A stretch of DNA of 7,331 nt from Candidatus Ventricola intestinavium (GTDB taxonomy: Bacteria > Bacillota > Clostridia > Christensenellales > Aristaeellaceae). Shown here piece by piece: positions 1-6,421 of this stretch. Both the position numbers and the translations under genes were made by a program. Numbering within the stretch: the first letter of the stretch is position 1; every line of letters begins with the position of its first letter. The notes under the pieces are model-generated. The model did no database searches. It had not been told where the DNA came from and saw only the letters and a program-made list of their open reading frames with translations. The stretch is taken from positions 1 to 7,331 of the forward strand of contig DVMG01000143.1 of NCBI GenBank assembly GCA_018715105.1. Direction: 5' to 3'.

Positions 1-165
1 GGGCGGCCCCGATTGTCTATCCTGAATTCTGCATTTGAGTTCGCGTTTAAAACGGCATGCGGCGGACAGCGTTTCCAGCGCTTCCTGATCTTCCTTCCTT
101 GCGCACAGACGCCGGATGTGATATGATGAAACCACCCGAATCCTGTCGGATTGGGGAAGAAACAT
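1..165 (-). CDS. Possible partial CDS at left edge, unknown function
   Basis: On the minus strand an ATG at 165-163 opens a frame that stays free of stops for 55 codons to the window edge, so the gene would continue to the left. It begins MFLPQSDRIRVVSSYHIRR and then runs into a charged, helix-like stretch (KEDQEALETLSAA followed by RFKRELKCRIQDR). A GGGGAG sequence at 175-170 lies 4 nt upstream, a weak but usable ribosome binding site. I do not recognise a family. Doubts: third-position GC is lower than in the neighbouring genes; the plus-strand frame starting at base 1 is also open, to a TGA at 124-126; and the likely promoter of the plus-strand gene lies inside this frame. A start at the GTG at 135-133 is also possible. 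This may be an accidental open frame. Confidence 0.3.
   Translation of the reverse strand, partial: MFLPQSDRIRVVSSYHIRRLCARKEDQEALETLSAACRFKRELKCRIQDRQSGPP
99..127 (+). promoter_or_regulatory. Predicted sigma70-type promoter of the L,D-transpeptidase gene
   Basis: TTGCGC at 99-104 is separated by 17 bp from TATGAT at 122-127, and TG at 119-120 forms an extended -10. Only one base of the -10 differs from TATAAT, while the -35 keeps the TTG. Transcription would begin near 134, giving a leader of about 77 nt. The leader holds two small hairpins: AATCC/GGATT at 139-152 with a TGTC loop, and CTCCC/GGGAG at 170-182. The call is from sequence pattern only. Confidence 0.5.
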
Positions 166-211
166 CGCTCTCCCCGAGGGAGGCCAACGCAATCCGTTGA
201 TGGAGGCTGAA

Positions 212-1888
212 ATGAAACGCTTGATCCCGCTGCTGCTCTTATGGGCCTTGCTGCTGCCCGCCGTGACTTCGGCGGAAAAGATTCTCTGGGAAGACGAAGA
301 AGGCCAGGTCATCCTTGAAGATGACGGCGACATTGACTTCGTGCCCGCCGGCACACAGCCGGCGGATACCACCGCCGCCGTTTCCACGCCCCTTGAAACA
401 CAGAGCCCGACCCCTGAGCCCACTCCCCTGCCCACCGCGACGCCCGTTCCCCCTCTGGATCAGACGCTGCAATACGGCGATTCGGGCGAAGCCGTGCTCG
501 CCGCGCAGGAACGGCTGACCGATCTGGGATATTATCACGGCAAATGTTCGGGGGATTTTCTCGAAGGAACACAGAGCGCCACGCGGCGCTTCCAAAAATA
601 TAATAATCTGCGTGAAACCGGCAAAATGGATGCGGGAACATGGGAGCGCCTGTTTTCCGCCGCGGCCGTGCACCGGGACGGTTCAACGCCCTACGCCACC
701 CCCTCGCCCGTCCCCGTCCTGACGCCGACGCCGACACCGGCTCCCTTCACATTCAGCCGCACAGTCAAATATGGGGATTCGGGAGATCTGGTCAGCGCGC
801 TGCAGACACGCCTGGCCGAGCTGGGCTTTTATACGAAACGGGTTTCCGGCGGCTATTACGAGGTGACCCGAAGCGCTGTGCGCGCCTTCCAGGAGCACAA
901 CGGGCTTGCCGTAGACGGCATCGCCGGGCAGGATACGCAGGAGATGCTCTTCTCTGCGGACGCCGTGCCCGCCAGCGCCACCCCGCGCCCTTCCCCCACC
1001 CCGGAGCCGGCCCGGTATGCTCTGATGGTGGATGTGGTCAACCAGATCACCCGCGCTTATACATACGATGAGAACGGCGAATACACCATTTTAGTGCGCG
1101 AAATGATCTGCTCCACCGGCACGGAGGATTATCCCACGCCGCTTGGCACAACCATCATGCCCAAAAAGCGGGCCCGCTGGGGCTATTTCCCCCAATGGGA
1201 CTCCCATGCGCAGTATCTCACGCGCATCGACTCGGCCAACGCCTTCCACTCTGTGCTCTACAGCGAAGCGGATGAACGAACCCTGTCCACAAAATCCTTT
1301 GAGGCGCTGGGCACGCCCGCTTCCCATGGCTGTGTGCGGCTCTATGTATCCGACGCCAAGTGGATTTATGACAACTGCCCGGAAGGAACTCCTGTCACCG
1401 TTTACGAAGGCGAATACGACCCCGAATACACCATGACGCTCAAGCGCACGCTCAATTACAGCACCCTTCGCGAAAATCCGCTGCCGGATCCCACGCCCAC
1501 TCCGGTGTACAGCCGTGACAACTGGCCCACGCAGTACCGCACGCTCTCCCGCGGCAAATCGGGCGATGATGTGTACATGCTTCAGGTTCGTCTGGCTGAG
1601 CTGGGCTATTATCAGGGCTCGATCACCGGCGGCTACTATGGCGGCACCATTCAGGCCGTGGAGGCCTTCCAGCGCGATCACGGCCTGACGGTTGACGGAG
1701 CAGCGGGGCAGGAGACACAGTCTCTGCTCTTTTCCTCCGCTGTCGATCCGCAGCCGGAGCAGACGCCGGCACCGTCCCCGGCGGCGCAGACGGCATCCCC
1801 TCTCACCCCGCAGCCCACGCCGTCTCCCACGCCCGCGCCGACGCCCGATCCCGTTCTGTATCCTCCCCTTGCCGATTCGGTAGGGTGA
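212..1888 (+). CDS. Secreted L,D-transpeptidase (YkuD) with three PG_binding_1 modules
   Basis: Enzyme that makes 3-3 peptidoglycan cross-links or attaches substrates to the wall, acting outside the membrane. I chose ATG 212 because GGAGG at 202-206 lies 5 nt upstream; the frame extends back to TTG 197 and ATG 200, but these lack a well-spaced site. The 558-aa product has a signal peptide (residues 1-21, MKR then a Leu-rich core, cleavage after TSA). PG_binding_1 modules lie at about 85-153, 184-252 and 443-511, and the YkuD domain at about 268-400. The catalytic motif SHGCVR is at 371-376 with nucleophile Cys374, and the upstream conserved His is His346 in AFHSV. Linkers and the tail (about 512-558) are rich in Pro and Thr, typical of wall-spanning spacers. 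Modules 2 and 3 share LAELG, GGYY and a VDG-AGQ-TQ pattern, indicating internal duplication. The gene converges on the wall-synthesis operon and ends at a shared terminator. Confidence 0.93.
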   Translation: MKRLIPLLLLWALLLPAVTSAEKILWEDEEGQVILEDDGDIDFVPAGTQPADTTAAVSTPLETQSPTPEPTPLPTATPVPPLDQTLQYGDSGEAVLAAQERLTDLGYYHGKCSGDFLEGTQSATRRFQKYNNLRETGKMDAGTWERLFSAAAVHRDGSTPYATPSPVPVLTPTPTPAPFTFSRTVKYGDSGDLVSALQTRLAELGFYTKRVSGGYYEVTRSAVRAFQEHNGLAVDGIAGQDTQEMLFSADAVPASATPRPSPTPEPARYALMVDVVNQITRAYTYDENGEYTILVREMICSTGTEDYPTPLGTTIMPKKRARWGYFPQWDSHAQYLTRIDSANAFHSVLYSEADERTLSTKSFEALGTPASHGCVRLYVSDAKWIYDNCPEGTPVTVYEGEYDPEYTMTLKRTLNYSTLRENPLPDPTPTPVYSRDNWPTQYRTLSRGKSGDDVYMLQVRLAELGYYQGSITGGYYGGTIQAVEAFQRDHGLTVDGAAGQETQSLLFSSAVDPQPEQTPAPSPAAQTASPLTPQPTPSPTPAPTPDPVLYPPLADSVG

Positions 1889-1891
1889 CGG

Positions 1892-2018
1892 GGATGGGAA
1901 AGACAAGCGGATGGGAAAGGCAAAGCGTCCCGGCATCGGTTGCCCGCCAATGAAGCGCGGCAGAAAAGCCAACGGCCTGCCGGTCATGAAAAACGCTTTT
2001 CCATCGTTTCCCATTTCC
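1892..2018. repeat. Direct and inverted GGATGGGAAAG repeats, potential long imperfect hairpin
   Basis: GGATGGGAAAG occurs twice, 1892-1902 and 1909-1919, 17 bp apart. Further down, CTTTTCCATC (1996-2005) and TTTCCCAT (2007-2014) are inverted copies in nested order: ATGGGAAA 1894-1901 can pair with 2007-2014, and GATGG with CCATC. AAAGCGT at 1922-1928 also pairs perfectly with ACGCTTT at 1993-1999, extending the same fold inward. The element is in the 3' untranslated region of the transpeptidase transcript, upstream of the terminator. Its function is unknown; it may be a decayed repeat or an RNA-stability structure. Confidence 0.45.
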
Positions 2019-2050
2019 TCCAGCGTGCGCGTGCGCCATCAAAGAGCAGG

Positions 2051-2095
2051 AAAAAACGTGGGCAGGAGATCGCTGATCTCCTGCCCACGCTTTTT
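2051..2095. terminator. Bidirectional Rho-independent terminator
   Basis: A perfect 15-bp inverted repeat (2057-2071 and 2075-2089) encloses a 3-nt loop GCT. It is followed by CTTTTT on the plus strand and preceded by AAAAAA (2051-2056), which reads as a U-tract on the minus strand. It can therefore stop both the plus-strand transpeptidase transcript (stop codon about 165 nt upstream) and the minus-strand operon (stop codon about 155 nt upstream). Confidence 0.93.
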
Positions 2096-2247
2096 GTTGC
2101 CCGGACGCCGGGCATGAAATTCATGTGTTTTTCCCGCTTCCCTATCGCGTTGCGCTTTCGGGGAAGACGCCTTCTATGCCGGTTCCATGCCGCTGCTTCT
2201 GCCGCCCTGCCGCTTTCATCGCCTGAATCCACGCATGCCTTCGGGCG

Positions 2248-3360
2248 TCACAGGCTCCTGAGCGCGTCGATAACGCCTTGCGCCCAGCTTTCGAACCCAT
2301 CGGGATTCAGGTCATAGAGCAGCCCGGTGCAGCCTGTGGCAGAGGCGGTCAGCTGTGCGATGCTCTCGCCCAGCCTGCTCTGACTGCCGCCGGCCAGGCT
2401 GGCCAAGCCCTCCTGGCTGAGCATCTTGGTCACCAGGGAGAGAGCGGCTTCCCGCCGGGCCTCATCCTGCCAGCATGCCTGTGTCAAAGCCAGGCCGAAG
2501 CTCGGCACACCCACCACGGCAGTGCGGGCCTGCCCATCCGTCCCGGCCAGGCTGACCACCGTCACGCTGTCCTGCCGTCCGGCGGCCGTTGCCATCTGGG
2601 CAAGCCCCTCCGAATCAAAGCGCATGGCCGCCTGCCCGGAGAGGAAGGCATCCTGTGCGTCCGCATCGGTCATCCCCCAGGGATCCGTGCCAAAGGCGCC
2701 CGCCTGCATCAGCGCAGTGAGCACGGCCTGCGCGCCATCCAAAGAAGCCTGCTGGCCGTATTGATCGGCGGGCGCACCAAGCAGCGCCGCGCAGTCAAGC
2801 ACGATTTCCGCCCAATCCCCCAGCGCGTTGGCAAGGGGGAGAACGCCCTCCTGCGCGAGCGCCGAACAGACCGAAACCAGCTCTTCATACGTGGTGGGGG
2901 CGGAAAGCCCTTTGGCCTCCAGCACATCCGTATTGATGTAAAGCGCTTCCCAGTTAAAGCGCACGGGCGTGAGCAGCACGGTGCCGTCCGCCTCCATCAT
3001 CGCATCCATCCTGCGTGCGCCGCAGTCCGGGGCGACGGCAAGGAGCTCTTCCACATTCACCAGCTCGCTGCCCGTCAGCCCGGAGCCAACCGGCACGACC
3101 ACCAGATCCACCTGACCGTCGGCGGTCATCGCACGCAGCTGCTCCATCCAGGCCTCATCCGTCAGCCCGGAATAGTCTTCCACCAGATTCCCGCTTTCGG
3201 TTTCCCAGGCGGTAATCAGATCCATGTAGCTTTGCGCGGCCAGATCCATGTCCGCAAACGGCGTAAACGTGCGCAGCGTCACGCCAGCCGCTGCGGCGCA
3301 GCCCGCCAGGCCCATCATCACAAGCAGTGCGGCAAACCAAACCATTCCCTTTTTACGCAT
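2248..3360 (-). CDS. ABC-type extracellular solute-binding lipoprotein (SBP family 1-like)
   Basis: A predicted lipid-anchored periplasmic-type binding protein of 370 aa, of the class that delivers sugars or other small solutes to ABC transporters. Start ATG 3360 is chosen because GGAGG (3370-3366) lies 5 nt upstream and the signal peptide then begins correctly: MRKKG, a hydrophobic core, and lipobox LAGC with the lipidated Cys21. The open frame continues upstream into the PBP gene, which is an artefact. Family landmarks are LYINTDVLEAKGL (about 140-152) followed by APTTYEEL, a segment like the usual Y-N-K-D-L-F / P-T-W-E-E hinge, and AFLSGQAAMRFDSEG (about 238-252), like the common F-GKAAM block. 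It is somewhat shorter than many family members. It follows the PBP stop by 34 nt and is the last gene of the operon. No permease or ATPase gene is in the window, so the ligand and transporter are unknown; a sensory or chaperone role in the envelope is possible. Confidence 0.85.
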   Translation of the reverse strand: MRKKGMVWFAALLVMMGLAGCAAAAGVTLRTFTPFADMDLAAQSYMDLITAWETESGNLVEDYSGLTDEAWMEQLRAMTADGQVDLVVVPVGSGLTGSELVNVEELLAVAPDCGARRMDAMMEADGTVLLTPVRFNWEALYINTDVLEAKGLSAPTTYEELVSVCSALAQEGVLPLANALGDWAEIVLDCAALLGAPADQYGQQASLDGAQAVLTALMQAGAFGTDPWGMTDADAQDAFLSGQAAMRFDSEGLAQMATAAGRQDSVTVVSLAGTDGQARTAVVGVPSFGLALTQACWQDEARREAALSLVTKMLSQEGLASLAGGSQSRLGESIAQLTASATGCTGLLYDLNPDGFESWAQGVIDALRSL

Positions 3361-3394
3361 AGGAGCCTCCTTGTCGTCTTGTTGTCGGGAATCC

Positions 3395-4774
3395 CTACAA
3401 ACCCAGGTTAATCGCCTTTTGCAAAACTCTGCGCGCGAGCGGCGCGGCGACGGCGCCGCCGCTTCCGCCGTTTTCAACCAGCACACAGACCGCATAGGGC
3501 GCATTTTCATTGGTAACATAGCCAACGAACCACGCGTGTGATTCGATGCTCTTGTCGTCGCTGGCCTCCGCCGAGCCGGTTTTCCCGGCGACAACGTAGC
3601 CGTTATCAAGTGCCGCGCGCGTGCCCGTGCCGGATTGGACGGTGCGGATCATCTCCTTCTCAAGGCGCGCGGCCACGCTTTCCTCCATGACCCGCCAGCC
3701 CTCCATGTGATCCGGCAGCGCCCGCTCACCGCCCTGGGCGGTCGTAATCCGGCCAAGCAGGCGGGGCTCGTTCATCACCCCTCCGTTGGCCACGGCAGCG
3801 GCGATGAGCGCCATGTGCAGCGGCGTGGCCAGCACACGCCCCTGTCCGATGGAAGACCAGGCCAGATCCTCGGCGCTCAAATCATCGATCGGATAGCTTG
3901 AATTGTACATGATGAGATCGCTGAACAGGAAATTTTCGTTAAATCCCATCTGCTCGGCGGTTTCTCCCAGCAGCGCATAGCCCAGATCCTGAGACAGCGC
4001 GGCAAACGCCGTGTTGCAGGAATGAATGAACGCATCGGAGAGCGTCTGCACGCCGTGCGCGCTGGCCTCCGTCACCGAATAGTTTCCCACGGGATAGTAT
4101 CCCGTGCAGTCAAAGGCAAAGTCATCCAAATCCGGCAGGTTGGAAAGCGCGGAGGCCATGGTGACGATCTTGAACGTCGATCCCGGCGGATAAAGCCCCT
4201 GGATCGCCCGGTTGATGAGCGCGCCCGCGGCCTCATCCTCCAGCGCGCTGCTCAGATCCTCCGGGTCAAACTGCGGCATGGATACCATCGCCAGAATCTC
4301 ATGGGTGCTGTAATCGAGCACCACCACCGCGCCGCGTTTGCCGGCCGGGAACTGCTCGCTGATGTAGCGCGACAGCCGCTCGGAAATGGTCAGCTGCACA
4401 TCGTCCCCCCGCTGGGGGGTATCGGTAAAAGCATCCGCCAGCCGCTCCAGAATGCTGGCTTTAAAGCCGAGCAGATACTGCGCGTGAAACGTGTCCACCC
4501 CCGTTGACACATTGCCCCCGCTGTCGCCCACCACCTGAGAGACGGCCAGGCGTGTCTGCTCGTTGCTGTTGTAGCGCCGGCTGCCCGTTTCATCGGTATA
4601 GGCCAGAACGGTGCCGTCCCTGTCGGTCACACTGCCCATGATGACATTCTGCTTCTGGCTGCTGATGCGCGGATTATAGGGATTGGCCACCCACCGCCCG
4701 CCGTAAAAATACACCGAATAGCAAAAGTAAGCCGCCGTCAGCAGAAAAAGCGTGAGCATGCACAGGGTCAGCAT
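3395..4774 (-). CDS. Class B penicillin-binding protein (PbpA/PBP2-like transpeptidase)
   Basis: D,D-transpeptidase that cross-links peptidoglycan stem peptides on the outer face of the membrane; a target of beta-lactams. Counted from ATG 4774 it has 459 aa: a membrane anchor (about 1-24), a short N-terminal region with GSVTDRDGTVLA (47-58), typical of class B PBPs, and a transpeptidase domain from about 145. The three active-site motifs are intact: STFK 199-202 (nucleophile Ser199), SCN 252-254 and KTGS 398-401. SSIGQG (307-312) is another family block. Length and the short N-terminal part resemble the mycobacterial PbpA type rather than the longer PBP2b/PBP3 type. It follows the FtsW/RodA gene, the usual partner. 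The start is uncertain: no Shine-Dalgarno precedes ATG 4774, but GGAGG at 4813-4809 sits 7 nt before an in-frame ATC at 4801, which would add nine residues (IKVIRRRIR, with Met first if initiated), a normal basic anchor. I list the conservative start. Stop is TAG. Confidence 0.93.
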   Translation of the reverse strand: MLTLCMLTLFLLTAAYFCYSVYFYGGRWVANPYNPRISSQKQNVIMGSVTDRDGTVLAYTDETGSRRYNSNEQTRLAVSQVVGDSGGNVSTGVDTFHAQYLLGFKASILERLADAFTDTPQRGDDVQLTISERLSRYISEQFPAGKRGAVVVLDYSTHEILAMVSMPQFDPEDLSSALEDEAAGALINRAIQGLYPPGSTFKIVTMASALSNLPDLDDFAFDCTGYYPVGNYSVTEASAHGVQTLSDAFIHSCNTAFAALSQDLGYALLGETAEQMGFNENFLFSDLIMYNSSYPIDDLSAEDLAWSSIGQGRVLATPLHMALIAAAVANGGVMNEPRLLGRITTAQGGERALPDHMEGWRVMEESVAARLEKEMIRTVQSGTGTRAALDNGYVVAGKTGSAEASDDKSIESHAWFVGYVTNENAPYAVCVLVENGGSGGAVAAPLARRVLQKAINLGL

Positions 4775-4798
4775 GCGAATGCGGCGTCTGATAACCTT

Positions 4799-4813
4799 GA
4801 TAAAACCGCCTCC
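4799..4813 (-). promoter_or_regulatory. Ribosome binding site of the PBP gene, facing an ATC codon
   Basis: GGGGAGG with core GGAGG at 4813-4809 is the only good Shine-Dalgarno between the upstream TAA (4846-4844) and the PBP coding region. Seven nt downstream is ATC (4801-4799), in frame with the PBP. Between the TAA and ATG 4774 there is no in-frame ATG, GTG or TTG. ATG 4774 is 34 nt from the site, too far for normal use. This suggests AUC initiation, an undetected base error (ATG to ATC), or an unusual leader. Confidence 0.6.
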
Positions 4814-4823
4814 CCGGAAAGCA

Positions 4824-4840
4824 GCGCCTTTGGGCGGCGC
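4824..4840. other. Small hairpin in the FtsW/RodA-PBP spacer
   Basis: GCGCC (4824-4828) and GGCGC (4836-4840) form a 5-bp GC stem with a 7-nt loop. It lies between the stop codon of the SEDS gene and the PBP ribosome binding site. It has no U-tract and is not a terminator; it might affect relative translation or processing. Confidence 0.3.
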
Positions 4841-4843
4841 CCT

Positions 4844-6409
4844 TTATTCCCGCACGGCGAGAATATCCTCTTCCAAATTGTCCTGCGCCTTCGCGCCGAT
4901 GCCATGCAAAATGCCGATCATCGCCATGCAGGAGATCAGGGAGGAACCGCCATAGCTCAAAAAGGGCATGGTCACGCCCGTCAGCGGAATCATCTTGATG
5001 ACCCCCGCCACGATCATAAACGTCTGAATGCTCAGCATGGCCAGCACGCCGCAGCCCAGCAGCATGGAAAACGACCGCCGTGCACGGGTGATCAGCGTAA
5101 CGCCCCGCAGGATCAGCACCACATAGACGCCGATGAGCAGCAGGCCAAAGATCTGCCCCATCTGCTCACAGATGACGGCAAAGATAAAGTCGTTGTGATA
5201 CTCAGGAATCTGTTCGGGCGTCCCCTGCCCCAGGCCCACGCCGAAAAGGCCGCCTGAACCGATGGCAAGCAGCGCCTGGATGATCTGGTATCCCTTGTCC
5301 GTGGGGTCGCTCCAGGGGTTGCGCCACATGGCCACGCGCACCTTGACGTGCGCAAACATCTCATAGCCCAGGATGGCCGCGCCCACACCGCCGCCCATGC
5401 CCAGCACGGTGAGCGGCACATTGCCGCAGGCGGCGTAAAAGAGCACAAGCGTGGTCAGGTAATAGATCAGGGCCGTCCCCAGATCCCGCTGAAGCATCAG
5501 CATCACCAGGCAGGCCGCCGCAAAGACGAGGGCCGGCATCATCTGCAGCACCGTTCTGTGCGCGCTGAAATAATAGGCCAGCGCCAGAATCACAGAGAGC
5601 TTGACCAGCTCACTGGGCTGAAACGATCCGATTCCCGGCACCTCGATCCAGTTTTTGGCGCCGTTGTTCCACTCGCCAAAGGCCAGAGGCAGCGCCAGGG
5701 CCACGATTCCCAGCACCATGGCGAGCAGGGTCACGGCTTTAAACCGCTTCATGCGCCAGATGATCAGGCTCATGACAGCCATCACGCCGAGGCCCGCCGC
5801 ATAAAACGCGGCCTGCCGAATTCCGTGCTTCGGCGAGACGGTGTAAAGCACCACAACGCTCACGCCGCACAGGAAGTTGGTCAGCGCCATGACCAGCGTA
5901 TCCACCGGCAGAATGCGCGGCAATGCCAGGGTGGAGATCAACCCCAGCGGCACCATGACCATCATCAGGGTGACGGCCTGCCCGTCCAGCGTGCCCTGCG
6001 TGCGCAGCGCAACGAGCAGCAACCCCAGTGTCTCAAAGAGCGCGGTCAAAAGCGCGATCGCCGTCACGCTCGCGCCGCCGGCCCGGCTGACCGCCCGCCT
6101 GCGGTCCTGCGCAAGGGCGGCCTCTCTGCGCTGCCGGCGCGCTTCCCTGCGCTCCAGCGAGGCCGCGCGCCGGGTCTCCCAGGCGGTTTCTTCTTCCATG
6201 GAATCCTGCTGCTTTCGGGCCGGCTTCATCCGCATTATTCCGGCCCGCTTGCTGTCCTTTCGCAGCCTTGCATCCTCTTTCTCCGCACGGGCCCCGGCCT
6301 TTTGCCGGCGGCCCTGCTGCACGGCCGGCTTCGACGCGCAGTATTTTGCATTGGCCGCACCGTCGTCCGCCCGTTTTGCGCGCGCCTGATCTGTCTCCCG
6401 TGAGGCCAT
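4844..6409 (-). CDS. FtsW/RodA/SpoVE-family SEDS peptidoglycan glycosyltransferase
   Basis: Polytopic membrane enzyme that polymerises glycan strands from lipid II and works with a class B PBP, here the next gene. Start ATG 6409 is fixed by a near-perfect Shine-Dalgarno GGAGGTGAT (6421-6413); the open frame reaches 6607 but would overlap the preceding gene. The product is 521 aa. Residues 1-112 form a cytoplasmic, Arg/Lys- and later Glu-rich extension; about ten membrane segments follow from 114. Family motifs: WIEVPG and FQPSE (263-267), RDLGTAL (about 308-314), NPWSDPTDKGYQ (about 364-375) with the conserved Asp368 that corresponds to the catalytic aspartate region of RodA, AIGSGGLFG (382 on), IPEYHNDFIFAV, and PFLSYGGSS (482-490). 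FtsW and RodA cannot be safely separated from sequence alone; pairing with a PbpA-like PBP hints at RodA-like elongation. It starts 4 nt after the FHA-like gene stops, so translation is probably coupled. Confidence 0.94.
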   Translation of the reverse strand: MASRETDQARAKRADDGAANAKYCASKPAVQQGRRQKAGARAEKEDARLRKDSKRAGIMRMKPARKQQDSMEEETAWETRRAASLERREARRQRREAALAQDRRRAVSRAGGASVTAIALLTALFETLGLLLVALRTQGTLDGQAVTLMMVMVPLGLISTLALPRILPVDTLVMALTNFLCGVSVVVLYTVSPKHGIRQAAFYAAGLGVMAVMSLIIWRMKRFKAVTLLAMVLGIVALALPLAFGEWNNGAKNWIEVPGIGSFQPSELVKLSVILALAYYFSAHRTVLQMMPALVFAAACLVMLMLQRDLGTALIYYLTTLVLFYAACGNVPLTVLGMGGGVGAAILGYEMFAHVKVRVAMWRNPWSDPTDKGYQIIQALLAIGSGGLFGVGLGQGTPEQIPEYHNDFIFAVICEQMGQIFGLLLIGVYVVLILRGVTLITRARRSFSMLLGCGVLAMLSIQTFMIVAGVIKMIPLTGVTMPFLSYGGSSLISCMAMIGILHGIGAKAQDNLEEDILAVRE

Positions 6410-6412
6410 TGC

Positions 6413-6421
6413 ATCACCTCC
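6413..6421 (-). promoter_or_regulatory. Ribosome binding site of the FtsW/RodA gene, embedded in the upstream stop
   Basis: GGAGGTGAT complements the 16S rRNA tail almost completely. It is made by the last codons of the FHA-like gene (CGG AGG TGA), so the terminating ribosome sits on the site for the next gene. This decides ATG 6409 as the start and implies translational coupling. Confidence 0.85.

Larger units (their letters stand above)
1889..2247. other. Convergent intergenic region with structured 3' sequence, no supported gene
   Basis: No convincing gene lies between the two convergent stop codons. The first part (1892-2018) can form an imperfect long hairpin. Next comes the bidirectional terminator, then a perfect 6-bp hairpin GCCCGG/CCGGGC at 2099-2113 with a 3-nt loop, and the odd palindrome CATGAAATTCATG at 2113-2125. 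The rest, 2126-2247, shows nothing recognisable. Short open frames here run through the terminator stem and are not credible. Confidence 0.7.

Noticed and set aside
1091..2014. 307-codon minus-strand open frame opposite the L,D-transpeptidase gene
   Set aside because: Arg/Gly-rich shadow frame; the plus strand has signal peptide, catalytic motif and binding modules.
2113..2125. CATGAAATTCATG palindrome as an operator
   Set aside because: It lies downstream of both convergent genes, far from any promoter, and may be chance.
1911..2317. Plus-strand frames of 68 and 125 codons in the convergent intergenic region
   Set aside because: They read through the terminator stem and have no family resemblance; the longer one also runs into the opposite gene.
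2278..3411. 377-codon plus-strand open frame opposite the solute-binding protein gene
   Set aside because: Antisense shadow of a well-supported gene in GC-rich DNA; low-complexity His/Arg/Gly/Gln composition and no domain.
5348..6403. 351-codon plus-strand open frame opposite the SEDS gene
   Set aside because: His/Gln/Arg-rich composition typical of an antisense frame; the minus strand carries all SEDS motifs.
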